Position numbers and translations under genes: made by a program. 64,000 nt of DNA from Clarireedia homoeocarpa (lineage: Eukaryota > Ascomycota > Leotiomycetes > Helotiales > Rutstroemiaceae): the NCBI GenBank assembly GCA_001465935.1, contig LNKV01000004.1, positions 558,001 to 622,000 on the forward strand, read 5' to 3'. Below are positions 34,601 through 46,934 of this stretch, one piece after another. Position 1 is the first letter of the stretch, and each line of letters starts with the position of its first letter. The notes under the pieces were generated by a model. That model did not search any database. It saw only the letters and a program-made list of their open reading frames with translations, and was not told the origin of the DNA.

Positions 34601-35537
34601 CTATGACGACGACACTAGAAATAGATTTTGCCTTGATGATCGCAGCGTGCTCTTTTAATTCTTCAACGTTTAGATCTGATATCGGTGATCCATCAACTTG
34701 ATACAGTTAGCACTCCTCATGGAACTGTGTGGAGGGTTATCATGTAACACCGCTGAGTACGCACCTTGTAGTCCTCCAGAAACAAACCCGTAATGTCCTT
34801 CCATCAACTGTCGTAAAGAAGGTGGGAAATCCACTGTAATTCTCAAAATCAGAGTCTCTATCATCAAATTGGCAATGGTTCCTTACCAAATGGTGGTGAT
34901 CCTCTCGAGTAGGGACCACATAGTCGAATGACGGCCACTTTGTCTAGTTTATTGGCATCTTGCTCGAGAACTGCATTGACGAATTGCTAGACAGAAGATG
35001 TGAGATTGAAGCTCTGAGGAAAATGAAAGATGGAAGTTTTATTTGAGCAACAGTTGTGGCAAAGAGATCTCGCTTCCCCAAACAATGGCAGACCATATAG
35101 CGTCCAGATAAGCAATTTCGTTTCCTTGCCGTTCTGTGCTTCCCGCTCACGTAAAGCAGTTGGCAGACAGGGGATAGAGTAGCCATAACGCTGGTATGGA
35201 ATGAGAGCGTTGAAGAGAAGGGAGAACCTACAGTTGTTCCGATATTGATAGAATTGATGTTATCTCTTGGAATGTTGGCTTTCTTGATCACCGCAGCAAT
35301 TGCTTCTTCTACACCATCCTGGATATTTGAGGTTGTAGGCGTTTTGTGCCAAGCGAGAACATTTTCATTCTGTAAGACCACGGCATCCTATGGGAAGTGC
35401 AATCAGCAACAAGTAATGGAGAAGTTGATATACCGGCCGCCAGATAGCGACACTTATGTATTGTGCTGTTTCAAACATACCGTGTTTGTTCCTCCCACGT
35501 CTATTCCAATGACGCACGATGCTACCCTGGAAGGCAT
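31694..35537 (-). CDS. Hydantoinase/oxoprolinase-DUF917 fusion protein
   Basis: A 975-residue protein from 14 exons on the minus strand: 35537-35481, 35387-35232, 34986-34887, 34833-34765, 34696-34207, 34155-33921, 33877-33635, 33583-32981, 32935-32892, 32839-32593, 32543-32399, 32349-32039, 31981-31842, 31781-31694. All phases agree. The N-terminus IGIDVGGTNTDAVV is the nucleotide-binding start of the hydantoinase A/oxoprolinase family (ATPase-like fold). The hydantoinase A core follows, with RCFSSGPTNSARGA and a second phosphate-type loop VLVIDVGGTTTDI, then ALGGGS and LVGGGS. From about residue 580 the chain becomes a DUF917 domain (DGAGVLGVGSCGEPYP to GPKAFG). The family opens cyclic amides such as hydantoins or 5-oxoproline with ATP; the substrate here is unknown. 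Fusion of these two domains occurs in other fungi. Many tiny exons make this gene error-prone for automatic prediction. Confidence 0.88.
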
Positions 35538-37834
35538 CCTAGCTGGCTGTGACAGAGAGACGGTACAAGTTTATGGTGTTGTGGCAAGAGTCATGATCGT
35601 GCTGTCGCTAATATATGGCTTTTGCAAAATCCAGGAATTGGGGGGGTAGAAAAGTATAAGAAGGGGTTTTCAGAATCGGGGTGGAATTGATGTCCGAGAT
35701 TTGGATGATACGCATGAATAGCAGATGCCCCCATCTTTTTAGATATTGCAATTGCCACTGTGAAGGATCTGTACTGTATTGATCAACCATTAATCAGAAT
35801 TATCATACATAATGGTTACTTTGCTACTCACCTAGGTGGTCATCAACGTCTTGTCGCTCGCCTATAGACGAGAGGATGACCGGTTTAGGTAGTTTTAAGT
35901 AGTGGCGGCGAGCAGCGAGCGGGGTGAAAAGGAGCGGAACCGGTCGAAGAAGCGAAGAAGCGACCGAACGAACCAAAAGCATCCACCACTCAATTCAAAC
36001 AGAACCAGCGAGGTGGATAATTGGCAAGACACGTCCGTTTAGGAACTATGGCATAATGCATCAGGTCTATGGAAGTACCTTGATCAAAATGCAAATGCCA
36101 AGTTCCAGGCACGAAGCTACAAAGAAAGTACTGCTGGAGCTCCGACAGTACATAGATAAGTTGTCTGTCTTCTCCCTTTATGCTTTCTTTTCTTTCTCGT
36201 TGATCAGTGAGTAGTTGTCTTGGCACCACTTGGAGGAGTTCTGTGTCATGCGACCCAGACTTGGTGTCGTCTCTAATCCCGAACTTCCTTCGTATTTCCT
36301 GCTTGGGCACGTCTAGGAACCTGCTCGTATATCCGGAAGACTACCCAGGAAGTTACACCTACGTATGCGCACGCCATACTTGGTTGGTAGTTACATCACC
36401 CGGTTTGTGGCTACATGCTTACCTGCAAGCAGGGACGACAGCACGAACGTACAAGTAGCCGGTGCCATGCAGTCAGTGTATGGAGAATGCTGTGGTTGCT
36501 CGGCCTGAATCTCCAATGCATTGACGGAGGAGGGGGTTACGTAGAGAGAAGGAGAGTTGCGTGTTTCCATCATGCCACCAGATTCTACATATAGTACAAA
36601 GGTAGTACGCATTGCTACGAATTGGGGTACCCAAGGAAGCAAGTCGGCAACCAGCTTCCTTTCTATGATTCTGCATTGCTGCCCACGGTCAACACTCCTA
36701 CCCTTTTGTGTAGTCTGCAGCTATGGAAGGGTCACATATGATCACCAGGGAGAACAGCAGTCTGCCGAAGACTGTCCCAATTCAGCCCTCGAACCGGTCA
36801 ACACTGCAGCAAATTGCTGGAGATTCACGCGGGTTCAAGGGCATTGAGGACTAGGATCGAACACATCACATCGGCGTTGAGTTTAAAAGAGTGGAGCGAG
36901 TCATGCATAGGGAGCAACAGTAAATGAGCGGGAGGAACTGAGTCAAATTTCATTCTAGGACTGCCCGACGGCTATAAGTCGTCATTGGCCAATAGAAACG
37001 TGGCGGTTTATCTACGCCGGATCAATAGCATTCCAGAAGGGCGGCACCCGCGGGATGCATCAAGAATGACTAAGCATATTACGCAGTTCGCCTGGATTCG
37101 CTTCTTAGTCCCTCCACCAGTCCTCCCAAACGAGATTTCCCACATAATTACCGAGCAAAGCCAATTTTTCTTTCCCCACCTGTCTTCGATTATGTCTCCC
37201 CCATGTTCTTTCTCGTCACACCTTTGCTCCAAGGGTTTTCAACCGCATTTCAAGGGTCCTCGCATTCACCGACCGCGAATATGGGTAATGCTTCATCCGC
37301 TGTCAAGTCTCTGACATTAGGTCCTCTTTCTGCTTTGAACTTCGGAGATCCCTTGTCTCAAGGCCACTTCCGGAGATCTTGATCAGACAATATCCTACCG
37401 CAAGCGACGGGAACGACCCTCGGTGGAGAATCAACGAATGATCAGCGAGGAGCATGAGCTAATTTGGGTCCTGATACCACACAGGCCAGGCGCAATCTTA
37501 CATGTTTGCTTTTGTAGGTATGTTCCGCTTGCTACCTTCCTGGTTACCCGGTGGCCTCTACATCACGCTACTATTCACAATGAGGAATCCCTCCCGTGCT
37601 CCTATCCGTTCTCTCGGATTCTGCCCTTACTACAAACATACCACCAGTCAACCAATAGTTCAGCCGGGTACTCATGGAGCCAAACATAGCAAATCCAGGT
37701 CCCCATGGCTCGATATCTCTTAAACATGCTGCCCTACTCCCCTCTTCAATTGACTTCTCTTCTCCGAGCCCCAATATCTACTTCTCTATCTTAGTCATTC
37801 AGTGTCTCGAATCCCCCAAGTCTTGACATCCGCC
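35538..37834. promoter_or_regulatory. Divergent intergenic region, hydantoinase to Atg22-like gene
   Basis: 2.3 kb between two divergent start codons. It holds both promoters; the final ~150 bases (CT-rich, from about 37690) look like the leader of the permease gene. Other frames (up to 109 codons at 36985-37314) show no motif. No repeat of size was seen. Confidence 0.5.
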
Positions 37835-39647
37835 ATGACGGAGACCATCGATAAGCTACCATTTACTGCTGTGGCCGCTCCTAATACTCAGGCGTATCGC
37901 AACAGCGAGGATGCAGAAGCCTCCAATTCGGTAGATTACACGCTCCCGCAGACTACCGGTCCACCGGCCACAAGGAAGGAACTCTGGTCGTATTATGCAT
38001 ATTATGCAGGGAACAATGGAATTGGTTCTTTTCAATAGTAAGCTCTCGTCGCGTCGTAGATACAAATATCTGCCGGTCCCATTCTCATATCGTTTGATGT
38101 AACTGATGTGCTAACGTCGCTTCTCTGCCAGCTCGAGTCTTCTCTTCCAAAATCTGATAAACCAAGCCGCCTTCAATCCTAATATTTTGCCACTAGGCAG
38201 CGCACCTTGCGAGACTGATTCGCCTTGCCATGTGTTTTGGAATGGAGGCACAAAGGAATATTCATCCGTGGTCTTGATAGCGTCAGGCCTGACCTTCGTC
38301 TCGCAATCAATCATCTTTCTCTCAATTGGCAGCTTGGCAGACTTTGGTAATTGGAATCCATGGGTTGTCAGAGGGTTCTCCCTCCTATCGTTTGCCTTTG
38401 AGTTTGGCTTTTTGGGCGTGGATCGCGCCTCGCAATGGAGAACTGCCATGGCTCTGTACATTCTCAGCAGTAGGTCTTGCCATGTATAGGTTTTCCGCAT
38501 CATCTCTAACTTCCTATTTGCAGGTGTTACTTGGTGGGCGTCTTACGTTTTCTTCAATGCGATATTCCCGAAGCTCGCCGACGATCTCCCTGAAGCACAC
38601 AAAGCTCGCGAAGACTTTGCAGCAGGCGCAATCACAGAAGAGGAGTACGATTACAAGAGTTCGATGGCAAGGTCAAAGGTCATGAACATCAGTTATGTTT
38701 GGAACAATGTTGGATTCACTATTTGTGGCGCGCTTTCTCTGGCAGCTTTGGTGGGTATTGGAGCAGATGACTCCACGCAGCAGAATAATTGGGGTTATTC
38801 GGTATCCGTCGCTGTTACAACAGGTTGGTGGATTATTCTGGCTATCCCATGGTTCTTGTGGGAAAAGAAGCGACCCGGTCCACCATTGCCAAAGGGAGAC
38901 AATTACATTACCTTCGGCTTCAAGCAGACCTACTTCGCCGCCAAGCAAGTCTGGAAGATTAAGCAGACGCTCTTCTACCTCCTTGCCTTCTTCCTACTTG
39001 CCGATGGAGTTGCCACTCTTCTTACACTTGTTTCTATTGCACAGACTCAAGTAGTAGAATTCTCGGCCATTTCCAATACCTACTATATTCTGGTTCAGGG
39101 TGGTTCAGCAACAGTCGGCGTTTATGTTTCCTATCTCCTTCAACAGCAATTCAAATTCCGCACCAAGACTATGCTACAGGTTGCCAACTGTGGTTGTGTG
39201 CTTATCGCGCTCTGGGGTATGATTGGAATCTGGACCACAAAGTTCGGCTTCCACAACGAGTGGGAATTTTGGTTGTTCAACGCTCAGTACGGATTTACAC
39301 TCGGCGCTCAATTCTCGTACGGACAGGCCTTCATGGGCGAATTGGTACCCAAAGGAAGGGAGTATCTTTTCTTCAGTCTTTTGGGTATTGTCTCCAAAGG
39401 ATCTGCTTGGATTGGTCCCATCATCTCGAGTGCTATCGTCGATGCGAATGGAAGCGAGTGGGCTCCATTCCCCTTCGTCGCTGCCTTGATACTCGTGCCT
39501 ACGGTCGCCATATTTTTCATTAGCGAGAAGAAGAGCAAGATTGAGTGTGCCAATTATCTAGCATCGGAAAGGGCCGATTTACAAAAGGTGGAAGGGTTAC
39601 AGAGAAATGGATCTGTCTCTACCGATGAAACTGGAAAGAAACTGTAG
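37835..39647 (+). CDS. Atg22-like membrane permease (MFS)
   Basis: Exons 37835-38037, 38132-38469 and 38524-39647 encode 554 residues. The family consists of vacuolar membrane permeases of the major facilitator type; yeast Atg22 exports amino acids from the vacuole after autophagic breakdown. The conserved opening ELWSYYAYYAGNNGIGSFQY, split by the first intron, leads into the first membrane helix. About ten to twelve hydrophobic helices follow, with an N-terminal cytosolic stretch of ~50 residues, a hydrophilic loop containing DFAAGAITEEEYDYKSS between helices, and a polar C-terminal tail. The start at 37835 is the first ATG in a frame that opens shortly upstream. Filamentous fungi carry several Atg22 paralogues, so this may be a divergent copy with another substrate or membrane. 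The nearby hydantoinase may supply related nitrogen compounds, but this is speculation. Confidence 0.85.
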
Positions 39648-40350
39648 TTAGATCTAATGTTGTATGATAATTATTTGGCAAATGCAAGCGCTTTGATTTC
39701 AGTTATACAGGTACCACCTATTAAATATCTAATAGCTTCAATTCCTTAGAGGCAAGATTGAGTCTGCAGATACACAATCAATCTGCTCATTGCACAATTT
39801 CGTTTGAAACGCAAGCTGGTCTTGAAATCTTGAATGGACAAGGCGTTTTATCCTTGCTCGTCCTCCGGCTATTCCCGTCGGGCATACGGAATACAGTACC
39901 ACCCTTTCCTTCCCTTCACACCCTTTTTTTGCGGCAGAGGCTTCTGGAAGAGGAGTCTGTCAGGTGTGGGTGGCACATCCTTTGGGGGATTTTACCTCCG
40001 CAAATCTGTTGTTGGGCAAGTCTTCCGGCTGGCCAGAGCAGCTGGAAAACAAAGGTTAAATCATGGTAGTGCATGTTATGTGACCCGATGTAAGAAGACT
40101 GGGGGATTGGCCGGGGATGGTTCCACCCAACGTAAATGGCATACAGGCACGTACTTCGTATAGTAAGAGTAGGAGGAATCCTTTGCTGCGTCCTATTGTG
40201 GCCTTGAGAGAGGGGAAATATGACAGGATGGCCACATCCACATATGCGGCCGTGCTCCGTACAGTACTGTAGTTTTTGTCTCGGGCTCCGACCCGACAAA
40301 AGTGCGTGTTCTCCGTGTTTTTCATATCGTCATACCGTATGGTCGGTCAC

Positions 40351-40375
40351 TGATCGTTGATCGTTGATCGTTGAT
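40351..40375. repeat. TGATCGT 7-bp tandem repeat
   Basis: Three and a half perfect copies of the 7-base unit TGATCGT, directly followed by related GATTCC/GATCC sequence. Each unit contains GATC. Confidence 0.9.
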
Positions 40376-40394
40376 TCCTTGATCCTTCATGATT

Positions 40395-40431
40395 GTGCGT
40401 CCAGTGTGCGTCCAGTGTCCGTCCAGTGTCC
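40395..40431. repeat. 11-bp tandem repeat (GTGCGTCCAGT)
   Basis: Three copies of an 11-base unit, GTGCGTCCAGT twice and then GTCCGTCCAGT, with a partial fourth copy GTCC. Confidence 0.9.
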
Positions 40432-40533
40432 ATTGACTGGTTGAAGCGCGCATTAAAGACGCGGCAGAGCAAAGCTAAGACGACGGACCGTGAAAATACC
40501 GACAGATGATTGACGGGCCAATTCACCCACGGA

Positions 40534-40577
40534 CTGACTGACCGTGCTGACTGACCGTGCTGACTGACCGTGCTGAC
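40534..40577. repeat. 13-bp tandem repeat (CTGACTGACCGTG)
   Basis: Three perfect copies of CTGACTGACCGTG plus a partial copy CTGAC. The unit includes CTGA repeated within itself. Confidence 0.9.
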
Positions 40578-40859
40578 TTCATAAGGGATCTCCTTTTTCT
40601 TGTATTATACCCTTTTCTTTTTTTTCAATACTCAGCTCCACGAAAAGTCCTGCAGAAAGTGGACCCGGCCATGATCGACCGTACCTGATTGGCTCTGAAC
40701 CGGTCGATCGCATCGTCCTAACCCAGTTAGGCTTGGGTGCCAGGCGTGCCAGGCGCTTTTAGAACAACTTTAGATATTGACGACCGACCGACTGCATTCT
40801 AGAAAATAACCATCTTTCTAACCCCTCGACCTCATCAGCATCGAAACAGCATCATTCCC

Positions 40860-40890
40860 GGCATCGACGGCATCGACGGCATCGACGGCA
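40860..40890. repeat. GGCATCGAC 9-bp tandem repeat
   Basis: Three perfect copies of GGCATCGAC plus GGCA, about 87 bases before the start codon of the Zn2Cys6 gene, so probably in its leader. A 9-base unit keeps any frame that passes through, but no coding frame is supported. Confidence 0.9.
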
Positions 40891-40976
40891 GCAGTTAAGG
40901 ACAGCGACGAATCAATCGCCACTGGAAAAAGCAAAAGGCAGGAAAAAGCATAGACTTTGATGCCGACCGTCTGAAG

Positions 40977-42669
40977 ATGGCGCCGGGAATGGGGATTAAA
41001 GCGCCGGTCCCTCGAACCAGGACAGGTCCGTTCGTACACTTCGGCCTCTAATATCATTCATGTCTCTCTAACACATCCAAAAGGTTGCTTAACATGTCGA
41101 GCTCGAAAGGTCAAATGCGACGAGGGCAAGCCTGACTGTGGGCGATGTGTTAGACTGCAACGTGAATGTAAATGGAGTACACCTCCATCTCATCTCTCCG
41201 CCACCACGTCACATGGCCACGGCATGTCGAGCATGTGTCCTCTTCCAACTACTCAGCAGCTTGCTCTTTCGAAGTCGCGGGTTCCCAAAGATGCCTTCGT
41301 TATTGAGTTTCCTAATATTGACAAGACCACGATGCCATATATTCATCACTTCATCGGCTTCTGCTCCCGATTCTTGGCTTACGTTAGCGATGACGAAACC
41401 AACCCCTTTAAAGAAGAATTAGTACCCTTCGTCACGACATCCCCGGCTCTACTGCATTCCATCGTTGCTCTGGCTGCAGGCCATATGTCTAGAACTGACC
41501 GCCATCACGAGGTGAAAGCAGCAAAGCATTACTCTATGGCTCTACGTGAGCTGAGTACCGCATTATCAGATTCTAACACTGCACGTTCCAAAACGACCTT
41601 GGGAGCATGCCTGATGTTATGTGTTTATGAAGTAAAGTTACCCTTGTGGTCCTGAATATTCTATTAGCTTACTGGGGACAGATTGCCAATTCAGAAAGGG
41701 GTCTTTGGTATCAGCATCTTCAAGGAGCGCGAGATATCATTTTATATCAAGGCGGCCCTCGAACCTCCGACTTCCTCACCCGTTTCTTCGCCCTCCTTGA
41801 CATCTCCGGCTCTTTATGGTCGGGTCAGGGGCCCTTACTACCCGGGCATTACTGGATTGAAGATGCCCCTTCTCCAACTACAGCTCCCAGACAATTACCT
41901 GATGACTCTGTGTTGAACGGAACGACATTGCCTGGGCCTGCATCGCCATCCAGTGGACAGCTCAATTGGCCCTATTATGACGACGGTGGCGTAATGACCT
42001 CAACCTTCCATATTTTTATGATTTTCATAGCGAAAATTGCTAAGCTGTCTAGTCGTGCTATGAGGGAGTTATCACCGGAAGAGGATGCCCAGATCAAAAT
42101 GGAAGCCCGCGAAATTAGGAATGAAGTTGAGATGTGGTGGCAGAGCTGCCCTCCAGGACTAAGAGACCAGCGAACTGATTGGCGACGACAACCTCGAGAG
42201 CGCAAGCTAACGGTACCGGAAACGCTTGAAGAGGAGGCCTTTTCAAGTACTAAGGCATGCATGTATGGTTGTATCATGTTCATTCATCATATCATCAATC
42301 CTTTAGGAATGGAGCCACAGGATGCAGAGATTCCGGAAGCAGTCAAAGAGGTCCTAGATATTGCAGAGGAAACCCCGGAGGGTTATGGTCTCGAAATGGG
42401 ACTGTATTATGGATTGTTTGCTGTTGGTATCACTATCTTCAATAACTACACAATCGAAGAAGTCGTTCGGCGGAAATTGAAAGCAGATACGAGGATTTCT
42501 CTCTATGTAGGTCCTCTACTGTCACATCATATTTCGACGAGACTAATTTTTCTCACAGAATGCCGACCGAGCTCTGGAATTGCTAGAGGTTCTTTGGAGA
42601 AGGCAACATCAATACAATCAAAAGTTTGATTGGAGAGAGGTCCAAAAACAAATGGATATTCACATGTAA
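40977..42669 (+). CDS. Zn(II)2Cys6 transcription factor
   Basis: Exons 40977-41025, 41084-41631, 41682-42506 and 42559-42669 encode 510 residues. The first intron lies just before the zinc cluster. The cluster is canonical: cysteines at about 18, 21, 28, 35, 38 and 45 with spacing CX2CX6CX6CX2CX6C (GCLTCRARKVKCDEG then CGRC). A short basic/Ser-Thr linker follows, then a helical regulatory domain of the fungal-specific type 2 (similar to Pfam Fungal_trans_2), with motifs LLHSIVALAAGHMSR, YSMALRELS and LWYQHLQGARDIIL. The protein is a nuclear DNA-binding regulator. Its targets are unknown; the NmrA-like gene 295-337 bases downstream on the same strand is a natural candidate. The domain is intact with no sign of decay. 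Confidence 0.93.
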
Positions 42670-42964
42670 GCACGCATGAACAGTTGCATTTTTCAATTCT
42701 TTCCGTACTAAACATCTTTGCAGATTTATTTTGGTTTGAAAAGAAACCGAACGTCATTTATTTAACCAATTCCAGCACATTCAATAATTTGTTGCAAATT
42801 TGCCATTCCGATTGGATCGGTTTGCTTCGAACCATAGATACGCTAGATGCATTGCGCATCTATCTTTTATGCAGCTTTTGTCCGCATACGTGAAATTATG
42901 CTAGCAACCACTCGATCCTGAGCTCAAATTTGGAAGTCAAGGATAACACAAAAACTCCTCATTT

Positions 42965-43993
42965 ATGATCTGCATCCAATTAACCGGCGCTGAATATCCG
43001 GAACACATGGCAGCGAGCTTACAGGCTGAAAAAAAGTCAGCAATCCTTCTTCTCGGTGGAACGGGAAAGGTTTCCCGCCGGATTGTGCCCCTCCTTTCCA
43101 CTACCGATTATACAGTTCTACTGGCTTCCCGCTCGGGATCTGTTCCTCACGATATCTTGTTGATGCCCAATATTATAGGCATACATTTCGACTGGCTCGA
43201 TCCTACAACTTACTCGAATCCTTTTCGATCCGGCTACCCCATCTCTGCCATCCTCTTCATCGCACCTCCCGTCCTCGACGCCCTCCCACTCGCGAAATCG
43301 TTTCTTACTCTGGCCCTTACGAATCATGTCCCCCGCATCGTCTTCCTGAGCGGCAGTGTCCTGCACGCGGGCGACGGCCCAGTCTCTTCGCAGATCGTAG
43401 CGCATATTAAATCAATGTGGGTGAAATATACGGTTGTTAGAGCGACGTGGTTTATGGAGAATTTTTCCGAGATGCACCATGTGTATACGATTCGAGAGGG
43501 GAATCGCATCGTTTCAGCTACGGGGAAGGGGAAAATACCTTGGGTTTCGGTGGAGGATGTTGCGAGGGTGATTGTGAGGGCGTTGAGGGGGGATGGGTTG
43601 GAGAAGAGGGAGTTGTTGGTTCTGGGGGAGGAGTTGTGGGGGTTTGATGATGTATGTTTGCTGGAATTATTCATTTGTGTTGTGAGATCCTGAGTCGAGA
43701 TGAGTGTGGGCTAATAAATGGAATAACAGATTGCGGAATTATTGACGCTGAAGTTAGGAAGGAGGATCGAATATATGGAGGTGGAGGAGGAGGATATAGT
43801 AAGGGATATGGTAGCAGCGGGCATGGAAGAGGAGTTCGCGAATATGTTGGCGGAATTGGATGGGGTCGTTAGGAGGGGAGAAGAGGAGAGATTGGGAGGG
43901 CATTTACAGGAGGTCATTGGCCAAAAGGGAAAATGTTTCAGGATGTATGTTGAGGAGTGTGTGAAGAGTGGTGTTTGGGTGGACGATGGGTAG
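42965..43993 (+). CDS. NmrA-like NAD(P)-binding reductase, festuclavine dehydrogenase-like
   Basis: Exons 42965-43651 and 43730-43993 encode 316 residues from the first ATG, or 302 if translation starts at 43007, which puts the Rossmann strand AILLLGGTGKVSRR closer to the N-terminus and is the more typical start. The motif GGTGKV binds the dinucleotide. The later IVFLSGSVL, YTVVRATWFMENFSE, GKIPWVSVEDVARVIV and LGEELWGFDD are typical of atypical short-chain dehydrogenases of the NmrA group, including ergot-alkaloid festuclavine dehydrogenases. No active-site Tyr-X3-Lys is seen, as usual for this group. It may reduce a small molecule or act as a redox-sensing regulator; the substrate is unknown. 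There is no alkaloid cluster here. It sits close behind a Zn2Cys6 regulator on the same strand. Confidence 0.86.
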
Positions 43994-44655
43994 CTTTGGT
44001 ATGGGGATGCTGTGGTATAAAGAGCATCATCATGAATAGACGATGATGAGATGGGAAATGGGGAGGGGAGCAGAGCAATGATGGGATAGGGTCCGGAAAT
44101 GGGAATGAACAAGGCTTGTCGTGAGATGAGATGACGATGGGAAGATACATACATCATTATGCTCGTCGATGATGAGCAAAAAAATGAGGATGATGATGAT
44201 GATGGGAATGATGCGAAAGAGATGAAATGAAACAAGAAAAATAACAGCTTCTATCTACTCTTGCTTGGATTACGAACTTTGATTTTCATTTCTTGGCTTA
44301 CGCTGAGGATAACGACAGAACAGAGACTTGATGATCTTGATCTTGATTTGATAGTACAAGTTGTAGTAGTGCAGTGCAGTTCAGTGCAGCAATCAATGAT
44401 GATGATAACGATGATGATGATGACATAGGGGTCCGGGATTCTTTAGGTCTGGGTCGTTGTGCTATCTACCTAAACTGTCTAGCCTACCTTACCCTTCTTA
44501 CCTTACCCTTCTCCCCTCCCCTCCCCTCCCCCATCGGCCGGCTGGCCGGCTGGTAGGCATATTGATTATATCAAAACCCCTTTGTTTTTTTGGGGGGGGG
44601 GGTTTTCATCGCGCATGCGTGCGTGCGTGTATGTATACTCCACTATGATGGAATA

Positions 44656-44681
44656 TACATACATACATACATACATACATA
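44656..44681. repeat. (TACA)n microsatellite
   Basis: About 6.5 copies of the tetranucleotide TACA in a gene-free region. Preceded at 44588-44600 by a run of ten or more G. Confidence 0.9.
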
Positions 44682-44795
44682 GAAACAATCGACGTTTTTC
44701 CCTTGCCTCCCTTCCTCCCTCGTTCGTTCGTGCTATAGATGCATGCATGCTTCTTTTTCCCCTCTGATCCAAGGAAACTGGGATCGGCTTTTGTG

Positions 44796-44816
44796 TCTAT
44801 CTATCTATCTATCTAT
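44796..44816. repeat. (TCTA)n microsatellite
   Basis: About five copies of TCTA, followed after ~40 bases by the complementary TAGATAGATAGA at 44853-44864. The two blocks could pair in single-stranded form. Confidence 0.9.
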
Positions 44817-45083
44817 GTTCGTTTGTTTGCTGTATGTTATTGTATGTGTATGTAGATAGATAGATCTACTATGCTGGACTGACTGACTTGGGGGTTGAGA
44901 TGAGATGGGTATAGTGTGCTGTGCTGTGGTATAGTGTGGTGTGGTGGGTGTGCTATGCTGTGGTATGATATGATATAATGTAATATACCCAGGGTTAATG
45001 TAGGATGATATAATGCAATATGAATATGATGTCGGTAAGTTGGTTATTTCGATCGACTGACTTATTGTTTTTTTTTACAGTAC

Positions 45084-45107
45084 GGGGTTAGGTAGGGAGG
45101 GAGGGGG
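45084..45107 (+). other. Potential G-quadruplex motif
   Basis: On the plus strand four G-tracts occur: GGGG, a 7-base loop, GGG, A, GGG, A, GGGGG. This fits the usual G3+N1-7 rule. A further seven-G run follows at about 45119-45125. Quadruplex formation is predicted from the rule only. Confidence 0.6.
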
Positions 45108-46934
45108 AGATGGTTGGTGGGGGGGTGCTGTGGTGGCGGCATGGATTTTATCTTATCTTATCTTTTTGGGCATCGTTGTGGAATGGAATGGAGTCTGTAG
45201 GTGAGGTGAGTGAGTGGTTAGTGAGGTGAGGGAGGGTGTGAATGAATGATGGTTGTTGGCGTTTGGGGGGCGTTATGATGGATGGTTAGGAGAAGGAGGA
45301 AGGGGGAGGGGGAGGGGAGAGGTGTTAGTGCTAGTCGATCTTGTTTGCATCTCTAGGGTGCTTTTGGGGGGGATGAAAGGGGTGGGTGAGTAAATGAGGC
45401 TATGAACTTGGAGAATGAAGATCATGTTGTAGGTAAGGGGGGATAGGCAGAGTAGGGTAGTCCAATGCAAAAGACTTCGAAGTGTAAGTTCGATGGGCTT
45501 AGGGGTATGTATATATATTTATGGATGTGTAGTTCTTCTCCCAGGTATCTTGATGAAGGGAAAAGGGGGAACGGTCTGATTGGCAGCTGGGGCAGAAATG
45601 AGCTCTAACACCGGCGCATTGGTATAGTACACGTGCGGCTGAGTCTTAAGTACAGTAGTTCTAACCATCTTCCCCTCTCCCCGCAAACAGCCCCGGCTCA
45701 ACCCAACTCAGCTCGCACGGCACGGAACCGACCCATCTTCATCTCAGCAGTAGCAAGCACACACATATGTTATACATCTGTACCTGTTACCTGTTACCTG
45801 TACCTTACCTAAGTCATGTCGCCCATTTCATGCCATGTCCTGTTTATACAAAGTATGAACGACCGGGGACACTCTTTTGTGAAAAATACGATGCTTATGA
45901 CACCACTAGTTGAGGCATGGCAATGGCAATGACAAAACAAAAGGCTCTGCGCTGCACTGAAACTGCACCGTAGGGCGACTGATTTCAAGTTACATCCACC
46001 TCGATGCAGTGTAACACCAGTGACTATCACTATCACATACATGAAAATATGCATATACAGTACATCATGTGTCTGACATACATACAAGTTAACTATATTT
46101 ACACACATACACACAGAGAGAGAGAGAGTAATGTAGGTACCTAGAACTCAAAACTCTCAGCCCAGTAAAGATGGCTAGCAGCTAGCTGGACAGCCATGCA
46201 ACGAACCAAGCAACAAGATCGTGAGGATTAGTAAGATAAGATTACACCAACAGCCTTCCTGCCGGTTCGTTACGGGTATCCACGCTTCAATTGCGTCTTG
46301 ACTTGTCTTGACTTTTGCTTGTATGCGGAATTCATGCCAAACGAAGTACCAGTATCAATCACATGTAGGAGCTCGGAGCTCGGAACCACAGTCAGTACAA
46401 GTATGGTTTCGATAGCGACCTGCCCAAAACCGACGGCGTGGGCTGTTTGTTGGCGTGGGCTGGGTTCGGAATCCTCTGCCTATCAAACCCCAAGCCAAGT
46501 ACTATAAGGGTTGGGTTGGGTTGGGCTGGGTTAGTCAGTCGGCCCATCAACTCGCAGCTAGCTAGCTAGCTGCTGCTACATAAGTATGTTCTCTTCGTAT
46601 AGTTAACTTATTTTCAAATAATCTTTACGGTTACACAGGTCTGTACTGTACTCGGCAAGGCAAGGCAAGCACAACAAAAGAGATGATGAACCCGCTAGCT
46701 TAACGTAACCCAACCCAACCAACCTATCCTTTCCGAATATTATTTGTATTTATTGACGGAGCCCAGCAGAACGAGGGAGAGTGGAGAGTGGACAGTGAAC
46801 AGTGGAAAGTGGAGCCTTTACAGCCGATTGCGACGTTACCCTGCTTGTTTCTTGTCCTTTGGGTCTAATTCGAGATGGGTTCGGTGATGGGGATGTTTTG
46901 GGTTGGGACTCCGGGGAGAGTGGGAAGAGGAAGA

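Larger units (their letters stand above)
39648..40976. promoter_or_regulatory. Intergenic region with clustered tandem repeats, upstream of the Zn2Cys6 gene
   Basis: 1.3 kb between co-oriented genes. The first half contains only short frames without motif. The second half, 40351-40890, carries four separate short tandem repeats (listed separately) ahead of the regulator gene starting at 40977. It probably contains that gene's promoter and leader. Confidence 0.55.
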
